64,000 bases of DNA from Lineus longissimus (lineage: Eukaryota > Nemertea > Pilidiophora > Heteronemertea > Lineidae), in the NCBI RefSeq assembly GCF_910592395.1, contig NC_088322.1:9791431-9855430 (forward strand). Direction: 5' to 3'. The position numbers and the translations under genes were made by a program. Shown one piece after another: positions 26,401 through 38,400 of this stretch. How positions within the stretch are numbered: position 1 is the first letter of the stretch; every line of letters starts with the position of its first letter. The notes under the pieces were generated by a model that searched no databases, was not told the origin of the DNA, and was given only the letters and a program-made list of their open reading frames with translations.

Positions 26401-29400
26401 TCTATATTCATCATGACCGTGGCAATCATGGCCATCAATGCGAAAAGAGGACAGATTTGGAATACTTATTTCCTTGATGACTACATGATCATCACTTAAA
26501 CCATTCGGCGGAACTGTCTATCTCGTGAAGCGTTTGATGTCATGAAAGAGTTCTTATTGTCAGAGACTGAAATTGAGCTGTTTACATTATCAGTTACACG
26601 AAGCAAAACGCCCAGCAGGTCTTTATCATATCCTATCCAAACCTCTATAATAGAACGCTTTTTGCACATTGTATGCATTTTTATTCTTGTTTCCCCTCTT
26701 ATGTAGATAAAAGTGGCGTTAAACAGATTTGTCGACGTGGACATCCCTGAGCTGTACAGTGACTTCCGTCGCTCAGTGATTGATGTTTATCATTGGACAG
26801 TTACAACCAACAATCAACCTGGCCAAAACATCGAAGATTGGAGGAAGGCTGATGTTAACATATTGGCCGATAAGACAAAGGTAGGATATAACGCGCTGTG
26901 AACACTCGGAGGGATTAGATTTACGTTACAGAACTTACTTAATACTTAACTGCAGCATGATGGTTCAAGCCATCATAAGTGAGAGGAACTGTTCTGGTTC
27001 TCGTTTCTGTAACTTTGTATTTGGACAGAATGAGTTGTTGGCTCATAGGCTGTGTAGGCGCCCGGTGGATTAGGATCGTAGGGGCTGCCTCATTGAGGTG
27101 TCCGATTATCATCACCGCTTGGATTCGACTTTGGTCTTGATCCTTGGCAAATATGTGTCGGATATTGTTGGACCTTCAACAAGCCGGGGCTCCTGCGAGT
27201 GTAGGGACACACAGTCAGGTGCTCATCACTCAGCTGCATCTGGTATGCACCCTCTTTGCTGTGGTGTATGTAGTGACACACTTATTGGGGGAAAAGATAG
27301 TTTTATCTTTTCATTCATTTCACCGTAACAGTTATCCTAATTTAATGAAATGTGTTACACCAGTGCATGTTTATTTGATGTGAAATTTACCCTTCCAGGG
27401 TGAATTCACTGCGGTTTTCGACCACCCGTTGGCATTCAAAGATTGTTACCGACTTGCTTTACGCGGCACCTCAAAGTCCGGGCTGAGCACTACACTATTC
27501 AAGGAGGTCAAAGCCTGTGACACTATTAAACCATTCGAACCAACTGTCATAGACGCTGTTGGACTGCCAGTGATAGACCAAGGTAGAAAATACTTTTTAT
27601 AAATTTGAATTTTTACTTGTAGCTGTCTCTTTGATGTACATTATAAAGCGCTATAAGACTTTGCATTTCTCTAAATTGTTTGATGTTATTGCATCTGCTG
27701 CATAGATCTTCGAATAGGTATTCAGTAGCAGTTCCAAAGGGGTTAATATATTTTTCATTATATCAGCAACGAAGACAATTATTCCAAATACTGGCCAGCC
27801 CATAACGAAGAAGTTAAACGATGCTTGGCGCGTACCTGATCAAGACTACACATCCTACAAGAACATCCTGTCAGCCACCTGGCCCAGTCTTCGCCACAGA
27901 AAGTACAAATATGCAGTCATAGTGGACAGCATGCTTAAGCCATTCGGGCACAAGGACAGACCTGATCAGATGATCTACAAAGATCCATGTTCCCTGCCTA
28001 CAGCAATCAAATGTGGAGAGACGGGTAGGTGAATTCTGTAAACTGCTAAAATGTGCGCGCCTCTTCATTTTTGCCGTTCCGGAAAATTTCTTCAACAGAG
28101 AACATTTTGGTGGACTGCGAAATTTCCGCAAATCGTCATATCGTAGTTAAAGGCGTTAACAAACGAGCATATTGCAATAACCAGCAATTGATTTGCTGAC
28201 CACTTTATGTGCAAGTCCATATTCTTCCAGAGCATGAATTTGCCAATGTAGAGTTGACGCTCACCCATGGCAGGCGGTACTACATCTGTGTCCACGCTGA
28301 TGCTATGACAAAGAAGCATGAGAAATGGACTGAGCCATTGGCAGAGGTGAACAGTTGCAGTGATGGTATCACAGTCGACCTCACAGCTCCTAAACCTGGC
28401 AAGGTGTGGGTGGGAGCCGAAAAGGGAGAAACATTTTTGGTAAGAAACTTTTTTTAAGCGCTGTAGGTTTTTTTGCTTAAATTCTGTATTGCTCTTCTTT
28501 ATCACACTGGATATATCTACGTGGATCCTCATTTCAGGTTTTACCGCTGATCCTTAACTTATCATCAATGACCACTGAGGATTCGACTATGCATGGAAAT
28601 AATTTGCAGAGAGAAGCTGACAAGGCTGATATCAGTCATTTCTTTTTCCAGCGATCTCATACAGAGATGTCTGTCAACTGGTCAGGGTTTGAAGATGTGG
28701 AAGAGCATGGCCAATCACCCGACCTTTCAGGGATAAAGTATTATGAATATGGAGTTGGTAAGCTATTGATTAAACAGGGGCTTAGTCAGCTTTCTTGTCC
28801 TGGAGAAGGGGGCAAATGTACTTTTTGAATTATTTCGGCCAAAATCATGGTCAAAACTTGTTGTTTTTTCTGGGGAAGGCATTCGTCGCACCCCCCCCCC
28901 CCCCCCCCCCCAACACACACACGCACACTCCTAGCTATACCCATGTTTAGAGTTTTGAAGATACAGATGTTCTTTTTTGGGTACCCTATATAACAGTTTT
29001 TCTGAATGATTCTTGCTAAACAAGGATGTAGGTCAGAAGGAATTACTTTCGTCGTTCTGTGAAAGGCCTGGCTACAATTGTTAATACATCTCACATCTCT
29101 CACACCTTCATGTCACATTTGTAGGTTCACTCCCTGGTGTTGATGATATCGCTGAATTCAAGAACGTCGGGTTTACGACGCATCACCTTATACATGGACT
29201 CAATCTCCAATCTGGTAGCACGTATTACGTTACTGTTAGAGGTAAGTTCAAGGCTGTCCTGACCTAAGTAAATTTTGGCATGTTCTGGTAAAGATTCAAG
29301 TCATTTAGCTTAATACGTTGTAGTTAACTGTTTTTCGGGTATTCAGATAGATTCTTTCTGTCTTACGAACGAGATGTTCAATGTTTATATGAATCGACTG

Positions 29401-32400
29401 CCCGAACTCTCCTATGTATTTTCATTCTTTTTGCTCCTCTGAAGCACACCGCACTACGTCTTTTTCCATACACGTTCCCTTTCCCTTTCTAAAGCACAGG
29501 TTGCCTTGATCGCTGTTTAAGAAAATGATAAAAGAACCGAGAATTACTCAATATACATCTTTATTTCAGCAACCGATTATGTAAATCTGACAGCAAATGC
29601 CACGAGCAAAGGGGCCACGGTGGATACAACGCCCCCTGTAAAAAATAATGTCACCATGAAGAGCCACCACACAACTAGCGCTGTCGTGTTTGCAAGGTAA
29701 TAATAGGTGTAATAGGAATAAGTGACCCCCTGAAAAAGTGTTCTCACTCCCTTAGGGTTGCGTGATGTAAAACATGCATCACCATAATTCCATTGTAGGT
29801 CAATAACCTACGAGTTATTGAATCCTACAATATGACTTTATGTAATCACGACACATCGTACACTCTTAAAAATGAGGGGTTTTGAGCTTTTGAAAAACGT
29901 ATTGGTTTTTTTATCCTACAATAATTTGCACCCGTAGAGGTTTGTCAAGAAAATGCAAAACCCCTTGAGCTTTTAACAAGCTCAAACCTTAACGGTTTTT
30001 CATTTCTACGAAAAACCTCTAGATGTGCATGTTTGTGTTGGCTGAAAAACCTTAACAGGTTCCGTTTCATCTAGAAAGTCATGTGTAATTTCATCCTTTC
30101 AGTTGGGAAGGAGTGTTTCTTGACAGTGAGTCTGGAATCTCCCATTATGAGTGGGCAGTTGGGTCCCAGCCAGGTTACGCCGACATCATGCCTAACACAG
30201 TAACAGCACAGACCTACGCCACTTCTACTAGCAGCCTGGACATGCAGGAAGGCTATGTGTACTATGTGTCAGTTAAGGTGAGGAGTTTGAACTTACTTAC
30301 TTTCGTGCAACATAATGGCTTAGGTCATCAAAAATGCAAGAGTTGGAACACCAGGGCACTGTGATTTACTGGAAGTGAAGTATCTTGCAAAAGCTACCTA
30401 AGTCAGAACGACATTGATATTCTATTACTTATGAGGATGACTTAGTTTCACGTGAAGTACATAAGTCTGTCCGTGACCTGTTGTCTGGTGTCAATAAGGG
30501 AACATATTGAGACTTTGCTGAGTATAGTCACCAGCATGGACGTCCCCGTTCGGCTCAGATATTCGAGAGTATTTTATTAGTGAAGCAGTAAATCAGGAAA
30601 TTAGTGCGTGCGTTTAATTTAAAACTACGCCAAATATGCAATTTGACAAAAACGTTGACTATATAATAGCCGCGAATCTTTCCCGGTTAACAGTATAAGA
30701 TGGTGACTATGATTGCCCTTTTCTCCTTAGGCATTCAACAAAGCAGGCCTTTCAAGTCTTGCCACCGACTGGCCATTGTTATTTGACCCCTCACCGCCTG
30801 TCCTGGGATACGTCTTCGATGGAAGTCGGGACCAGGCCACAGCTGGCCGCAAGGACCAGAACTTCCAGAGAGATGATGACCATATCTGGGCTTACTGGGA
30901 CTTCAGTGACCCACATTCTGGCGTCGTCTCCTACAGCTGGTCAGTCGGGACTTGTGTTGGCTGTGGTGACATTCTCAAGGACCATCCAGTAGGGGCTAAC
31001 ACAGGTAAACGATCGTTTGCAGTACCTATAGGAACATCGTGTACATTTGAGAGTCCATGGGCTCAGCACGAAGTAGCTATTTCATCTCATAGACAGGATT
31101 ATGTAAGGGCTGAGCAAACTAATTTCACTTAAACATGCATGGATAGTTATTACATTGTTGGTGATCCCAAAACTGAAATATTCATTGAGACGATATGCCG
31201 AAGCCCATGCGGATTAATGCTGTTGCGACAATATGATGCAAAAATTTGTCCTCTTAAAGACTCAGCAAAATTCTTTTTTCAGATGCTGTTGCCACTAATC
31301 TAGAGGTAACCCTATGTCAAGGTAAGACATATTATGCCACTGTCACAGCATGTAATGGAGTAGGCCTGTGTTCCACTGCCTCGTCAGATGGAGTGCTCAT
31401 AGACAGCACACCACCTATCAAGGGATTGGTGCAAGATGGTGTTGGACTCCAGGATATTGATTACCAAAACCACAGGTAACTATTTTTTTCATGAGTGTGT
31501 GTGTCCAGATTCTCAAAATTCGGTCAGTATTTTACAAATCCAACAAAATGTAAACCGCTAATAAATCGCGCCTATTTATGCCTGGGGTTTGCGAAAAATT
31601 ATCTTAACGAATTAACAGTTTCTGCCATTTTAATTTGGCGGATTGAAAACTTTCTTCAGGTTTGTCCTGCAAGAATTTCTCTGAAAATACAATTTATTTA
31701 CATTACAGGAAATATGTTGGAGCGAAATGGTGGGGCTTCCTTGATGCACAGAGTGGCATATCGTATTACTCCTGGTGGATAGGCACGACCCTTGGTGGCA
31801 ATGAGTTGATGAAGGAAGAGCGCCTCCACCACTCTGAGATGGCCTACCGGCTGGAATTACCCGGTGGCATTCAGCTGCCAGTAGATATCCCCATCTATAT
31901 CACAGTGAAGGCCACCAACCATGTGGGTGAGTTGGACCTCTCTTGAACGCATAACAAAGTTCCCTTATTCATACATTTAGAGATAGAGTGGCAAGGTCCA
32001 GGCACCAACAGTAAAAAGAATAGGTGATTGAAGCAGAACTGCTCAAATTATATAAGTCTGAAAGCTCAGACCTACTCTAGGCTTTTTGTAAAATGAAATC
32101 CTTCGTGTTTGTCGTAGCTAATGGTGTATTGTGTTCTTCTTTTTATATTGCCAGATAGGGGCTTTTTGTGTAATTTTATGAGTATTTTTTGTTTAAATGA
32201 TGGATGCACATAATGTATGATGACCAAGCACATGTGCACTGCAGCAAAGAGGTCATCTGATTTTTGTCCTGGTTTTATATCTTTGCAGGTTTGTCAACCA
32301 CTGCCACTTCAAATGGCTTCAAAGTGATCACAGCACCTCCATCAATAGGAAAAGCCGCCACACACATTGAATCTAAAGGCTCCGTCTACAAGAACACACA

Positions 32401-35400
32401 AGTCTTCGGTAGTGCGATTGGTGTCTCTTGGGAGTTTGATAGCTCTAAATGTCCAATACGGTCTCAGCATATTCGGCTGCATGCGGATCGATTCCACAGA
32501 AGAGATATGCCTACTGTTCCAGTAAGCTGACTTGTGACTTTCGCTGCTGGTTGGGTTTGATACAGTGACAATGATTCCATGCTTACGCCAATGATAATTA
32601 GCTGATCAAAATCTTGAATCAGATCTAGATCACACAGCATTTTGCACAACTACTGTCATTGTCAAAGCCGTATATTTTTCTTTTAAAGGTCCTTTGAAAT
32701 AAGCCACGATTTCGGAAACCATTCGGTGGTTTCCAAACTCACTGGTAACGGTTACTAGTTCAGTCACAGGCAGGGCGGGCTAATTGTATTGCGGAGAGTT
32801 ATATCTCACTGTAAAACAAATATGCAAACTTGAACAATCATCTAACCATCCATCGTTCGTATTTTCTAACAGAAGTGTATTTACCATGTGCCCGACATGT
32901 TCATGTCTTGCAGATAGGAAGCACCTTCAAATCCTACTTCTTAACAAATGTAAGCCTTATTGATGGAACGTCATATTTCGTGTCTGTCATTGCTTGTAAT
33001 CTGGCAATGTTGTGCACAACAAGTACAACCCCGAAGATACTTGCGGATAACTCTCCGCCATTAACAGGTGAGCATGTTATTTCAAATCCAACATAGATGG
33101 GTTGATTTACATAATTTGTTTGGAAAATGTCCAAATAGTTTGCGGATTACAGAACCTACGCATTTTACAATCTCACGACTCAACTGGTTGTTGCAACAAC
33201 AACTATTATGCATCAGGTGGTGGGTCACTTTAAGGGTTGACCATATAGGCACCGTCTTTTTGGCTAGAACTTGAAATCCGAAAGCCATTAGATCACTTTC
33301 AAAACAACGTGAATGCCAATTTAAAGGGTGGGAGGCTGTAATTTGTTTTCCAGAGAACTGCCTCCCAGGTTTCAAATCGGTATTCACTTCATTTGGAACG
33401 AATTCTAATTACCGACTTTAGGGTTTGAAGTTCTAGCCAAAATAGCGGTACCTGTGGTCAACCCACCAATTGGGTTGGGTATGTTGATAACATACATCGT
33501 TACGTTTGATTCTTTGCAGGGATGGTTGCAATAGACACAGAACATGCAGCAGAACTGAGCCGTGAAGAGGCAGGCCATTGGACGTACACTGCGGATTCTT
33601 TATCGTTCGCTGTACTTGGTTTCAGTGATGCCCATTCTGGCATCAAATATTATGACGTCAGTGTGGGGACGATGTACGGAGGAAACGATATCACGGTAAG
33701 TGAACGAATGTCCCGATTGTACATGTATTTCCCCTGTTGTTCTTTGAATGAATGTATGTGAATTTCATTGTAAAATTTATATTATAGTCGCACGGGATAC
33801 TTGTACTGAGTTACAGTCGGCATGCATACGAGACTGTTCTGTGTTCCTATTTGGCAGTGTAGAGCATTACATCATTTATGGCCACCCATGTCTGAATAAT
33901 CCTCATTGGTCCGATCTTTTTTTACAGAATGGCAAAGTTATTCGCTTCAGCCACGGTCCATCTCCCTGGTCTAGGCGGAATGAAGGAACCATTCAAAAGT
34001 TGGTCCTGAACGGTGAAAATATCACCAGCGGTAAATTTAAGGCAGTAACGGAATTCTATGTTTCTGTCGTGGGCATCAATGGGGTAAGCTTTTTCGAGCT
34101 AGAACTCGGTTGAATAAATTCATAGGTTTGGGAGGGAGGAAGCGAGGAAGACCGCGAACAGCATGGATGGACAACATCAAAGAATAGATCGGCCTCACTT
34201 CACTTCAACTTATCCAGAAGGCTGAAAACTAAACTAATCTTCTGGACAGGCATCTTTGCTCGCCAGCTGCAATGATAGACGAGTGACCTCAGGTCATGTG
34301 TCTTTAATAGTAGTAGCAGTAGTAGCAAGTATGCATCTCTTTTCTTGGTATTAGAAGAAGAAGTAGAGGTAACTGGTATAAACGGATTTTTCGTTGTCAG
34401 GTTGGCTTGGAGAGTGCTGTCTTGATCAAGAAGTTCAGGAAGCTGATCGGTGGGGGTCTTGCATTGATACGACGTTGTCAGTATGAGCTATGCAAGGGTC
34501 ATTGTGTATGTTCTCCACAGAATGCTAAGTGTGATGGTCCAACTCAACTATGCACAACAAAATCATCAGGTAAGTTATTCCTCTAGTTTGGAATAGAAAT
34601 TACGAGCTGTTTTCACTTTATAATCCCAAGCACAAGTGTAGGATGGAAAGCCCTCAAAAGAAATTTCAACTACCGATATTATTTTCGTTGCACTAAAAAA
34701 AGGCCAACTGCGAATGTAACAGGAACTGATAGTCTATAAGTTCACCGCTAATGAATTCATAGCAAGCACAGCGCATTTTTCAGTTACATTAATTAAGAAG
34801 GACTTCTTCATTCGTCTGCTTTCAATGTAGGTCACAATATCTGTCATGCTGAAAATCCTTTTCTCTTGTTTACGTCTTTCCAACAGGACTCAAGCTAAGT
34901 GTGTATGATGTTGTTGATATACACCCAAACACTTCTCCCGTCGACATCAGCCACAGCCCTTCAACGTCTGTATTGGCGGCGTGGTGGAAAGTAGATCCTA
35001 CATCCACTGTTCAACCAATCGGGTAAGGTTATTAGTTGCAGTGGATCAATTTGAAATATTCCTAATGCAAGATTTCGAAACCAAATTAATTGCAACTTAA
35101 AACTACATGTTGTTAATTTACATTGAACAATTGGTCTATGTGTTTAAGCTTATACCATAACCAAGTAAGGTTTTGCTCAAAGGCTTGGATTTGGTGCGGC
35201 TCATGCAGTAGTAGTTATCATTTTAATTATCAAAGTACTAAAAGTAACCTTTCCAATTCCAGCTATGATTATGCTGTTGGTTTGACAGCGAGAAAGGAGC
35301 CGACGGGTCTGAGTTCAAGGGATAACATCATCTGGCGCTATGTCGGTCGCAGTCAGAGTGCTATACACACTCTAGGACCGCATGGTAGGTAACGTATGTC

Positions 35401-38400
35401 CCACAAGTATATGACTAAAAGTATAGAGCTGCAACAAATGCTCCATTGACCTGCTCCTCCGTCTTTTAACACACCAGTTATGACATTTTGGCAACCTTAA
35501 AGCTCATTACTGGTGTACTCATCTCTAAATCAATGCTTTTGCATTTTTAGATGAATCTCTCCTTGAAGGCGCCAAGTACAGTGTCTTTGTCAGAGCCTGG
35601 ACCAGCAGAACCGAGTATGGGATTTTCAAGTCTAATGGTGTAGAGCCAGCAGTAAAGTCACCCTCACTCTCAAAAAAGCAAGCTGCGACCGTAAGTTCTT
35701 CTTAAGGTGAAACTGTAGTGACTCCGTTTTGCCAGTCTAAGGAACACCAGAACAAATCAAACCCACAAAAATTACTGGGAGGACATCGTCACCTTTCGTC
35801 TGCATGGCCTCCGACCTAATATTACCTGATTTTCGGTGTCTGATAGAGCTCTGGCGTGCCTCAGATTGGCACTGTGGAAACTGAGTTGGTTCATCTTGCA
35901 ATGATAACCCTGTGCGTTACCCATTTACCTCGTTCGTAGTTTACTGGTCTGTATTCTTATAAGCGTGTGATGACTCTGTAAACACACTTAGTACAGCAAA
36001 ATGCACAGAAACAATATGAGACTTTATTTCTATGATTTTTTCCATTAGGGTTTCTTAAGTTTTCTACCTTTAATGTTGGATGAATTCCATACCAGGGTTT
36101 CTTGAGTCTTAAAGTTGCTATATTTGTTACGCATTTAATGTTGTAATAAATTATCAAATATATGTGCATGATCTAAGGGCTGTCTAGGCTTAATATTTAA
36201 TTTGTACTTTGAATTTTAATTCAGGTAAAAGACTGTCGTTATGGCGACCCCAAAAAAGGCACCTCGGCGGTAAAGGATGTGGATGTCTATAACAGGACGG
36301 ACATGTTCTGTGTCTCGTGGAAGAATGCCTTTCAAGGGAGAAGCTGGGACAAGTATTATGTATCTCTGGGTACCTACCCTGGCGGTGAGTAAATAATGTG
36401 AAGAATAAAATGTCCAACCTATTCATCTATTGCGATTCGTGAACATTTTCCAAAAAATTCAAATAACATTTTCACAATTTATTAAGCGTATTGCGAAAAA
36501 TCCAGCTGGTCAAAATAATTTTTGGCAATATCTGTTTTCGCCAATTGATATTATTTACAAAATCCTAAAAATAAACACCCAAGAAAATTTTACAGTACAG
36601 TACGTAACCCAGAGTTGAGTAAATAGTCATCAGCTTTAAGAGATTGGTTTAAATCTTACAAGTGTATTCATGTCTTACAATAGTCAGAGTCTTTCGATAA
36701 ATTTATGGAAAGATTCTGCTGCAGTCAAGCACATTTGGTAACAATTATTGGGTTCACTGCTACAATTCGCGGTGTGAATCCCTATCATTTTTGACGGGGT
36801 GAAAATGCCCAATTACTTTCTCTTCAAAGGCCAAGACACACTGAAGTTCCAGACTCAATCCTCTACTACGTTTTCGGTTGAATTGTCCAACTTGAAGTCG
36901 GTCCCGGGGAGGAGGTATTACAGCAATGTGAGGGCTTGCAACAAGGCTGGTCTCTGCAATGAGAGGTATTCTGATGGAGTTCTCATTGATACCTTTCCAC
37001 CTCTTACTGGCGTTGTCAATGACGGAACGGGTAAGTATCAGGGAGTACACTCTTTGAAAAAACTTAAATGGTTTATGTACCGTACATACTTACATGTAAA
37101 TGTTGTGCATTTGCAAAGTGAAGTAATCAAACAACACGCATGATGCAAATTACACCATTAAGACAGTCTGGGAAATTTTCTATTTACAGGTTTGCATGAT
37201 GAGGACTACCAGAATCGAACCAATCTGGTGGCCGCTCACTGGCAAGGTTGGGCTGACCTTGGTTCCGGTATTGATCGCTACATGTGGTGTGTGGGTAAAA
37301 CACCAGCGAAGGATGAGTGTGGCGTGAAAACTTGGACTAATGTTGGACTTCAAACCAGAATTCAAAAGCTACTCAGTACACCTCTCACTGCAGGTATGGC
37401 ATTCATGGTAATCAAGAATGTCCGGTAAAGGCCTGAAATGGCCAAGTATTGTACAGTACTCTGTAGCAAACGCCATAAGTGGTCAATCTGGAAGATCCAA
37501 AAATAACTATGATTGTTACTTACACTGTACTACATGTACAGTGTCAAACTGCAATGCCTTACTTTGCCTTACCATGCATGAATCAAAATTTGGGTACAAT
37601 CTTTTTCTTCTTCAGTCACAAGATGGCACCCATCATTGACAGGGAATGTCTTTCAATCCCTATTTTTCGATATGCTTCCAGGTCGTAAGATCTACAACAA
37701 GGTGTATGCAGTAGACGGTGTTGGTCATCAATCAAGCGTCGTTGTTTCTGATGGCGTCATGATTGACAGATCGCCACCAGACATTCTAACCAAGCTCAAG
37801 TTTGGGGACAACGTAATAAACAATCCATCCTTCGAGGACAACCCCGGTCCCAAAATGGCGGCTGCTACATCCATCACCACTACACCGTTAAAAACGATAG
37901 AACCAACAGGATGGAAAGCCAAGGGAACAACGGTTGTTACGCCTGTAGACGAGGCTTTACTTGCCAAGCAAGGCCGGCAGTTCCTTCTTCTCTACGGTTC
38001 TCTGTTTCAAACACTGACGGGTTTGGTGATTGGGACAAAATATGTTGTGACGTTATACGCGAGTCACATCCACCCATCGCACTCGCCAGGTCCGACTCGA
38101 GGCCGAGTCCAGTTACCTGATGGGAAAGGATATGTCTTCAGCCTTCAGAACAGGACCTACCGCCATGATGTTTTTGGTAAGACATCAATAACCGCTTGGA
38201 ACAAACATGTCTGCTATTTTGTCGCCACTTCAACTTCCGGTGATATCACCATATCGTCTGTTGGAGCGAGAAGTGGTATTGCTTTCGATGACGTCGTTGT
38301 GAAACAGATCCAAGATGGTGACGCCTCACCCGGGAACAGTTACATATCCTCGAGTTTCAAAACTCCGATGCATGTGTACGGTTTTTTCACAGCCCAAGGG

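Larger units (their letters stand above)
28538..37393 (+). other. Exons 30-47: second block of fibronectin-III-like modules
   Basis: Exons: 28538-28757, 29125-29241, 29570-29696, 30103-30277, 30731-31004, 31283-31475, 31709-31926, 32289-32521, 32914-33067, 33520-33695, 33928-34083, 34401-34569, 34887-35022, 35263-35384, 35551-35690, 36225-36384, 36830-37030, 37190-37393. This is the best-conserved stretch: DSESGISHYEWAVGS (33), PHSGVVSYSWSVGT (34), AQSGISYYSWWIGTTLGG (36), AHSGIKYYDVSVGT (39), LGSGIDRYMWCVGK (47), each joined by D-G-V-L-I-D-(S/T)-x-P-P linkers. Exon 41 carries a Cys cluster (CQYELCKGHCVC) unlike the neighbouring modules. Confidence 0.82.

Noticed and set aside
28092-28532. 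A 146-codon minus-strand reading frame
   Set aside because: Opposite exon 29 of the giant gene, whose sense-strand phase is continuous.
37525-37545. Short palindrome CACTGTAC...GTACAGTG in intron 47
   Set aside because: A small isolated hairpin in AT-rich intron sequence without any second signal.
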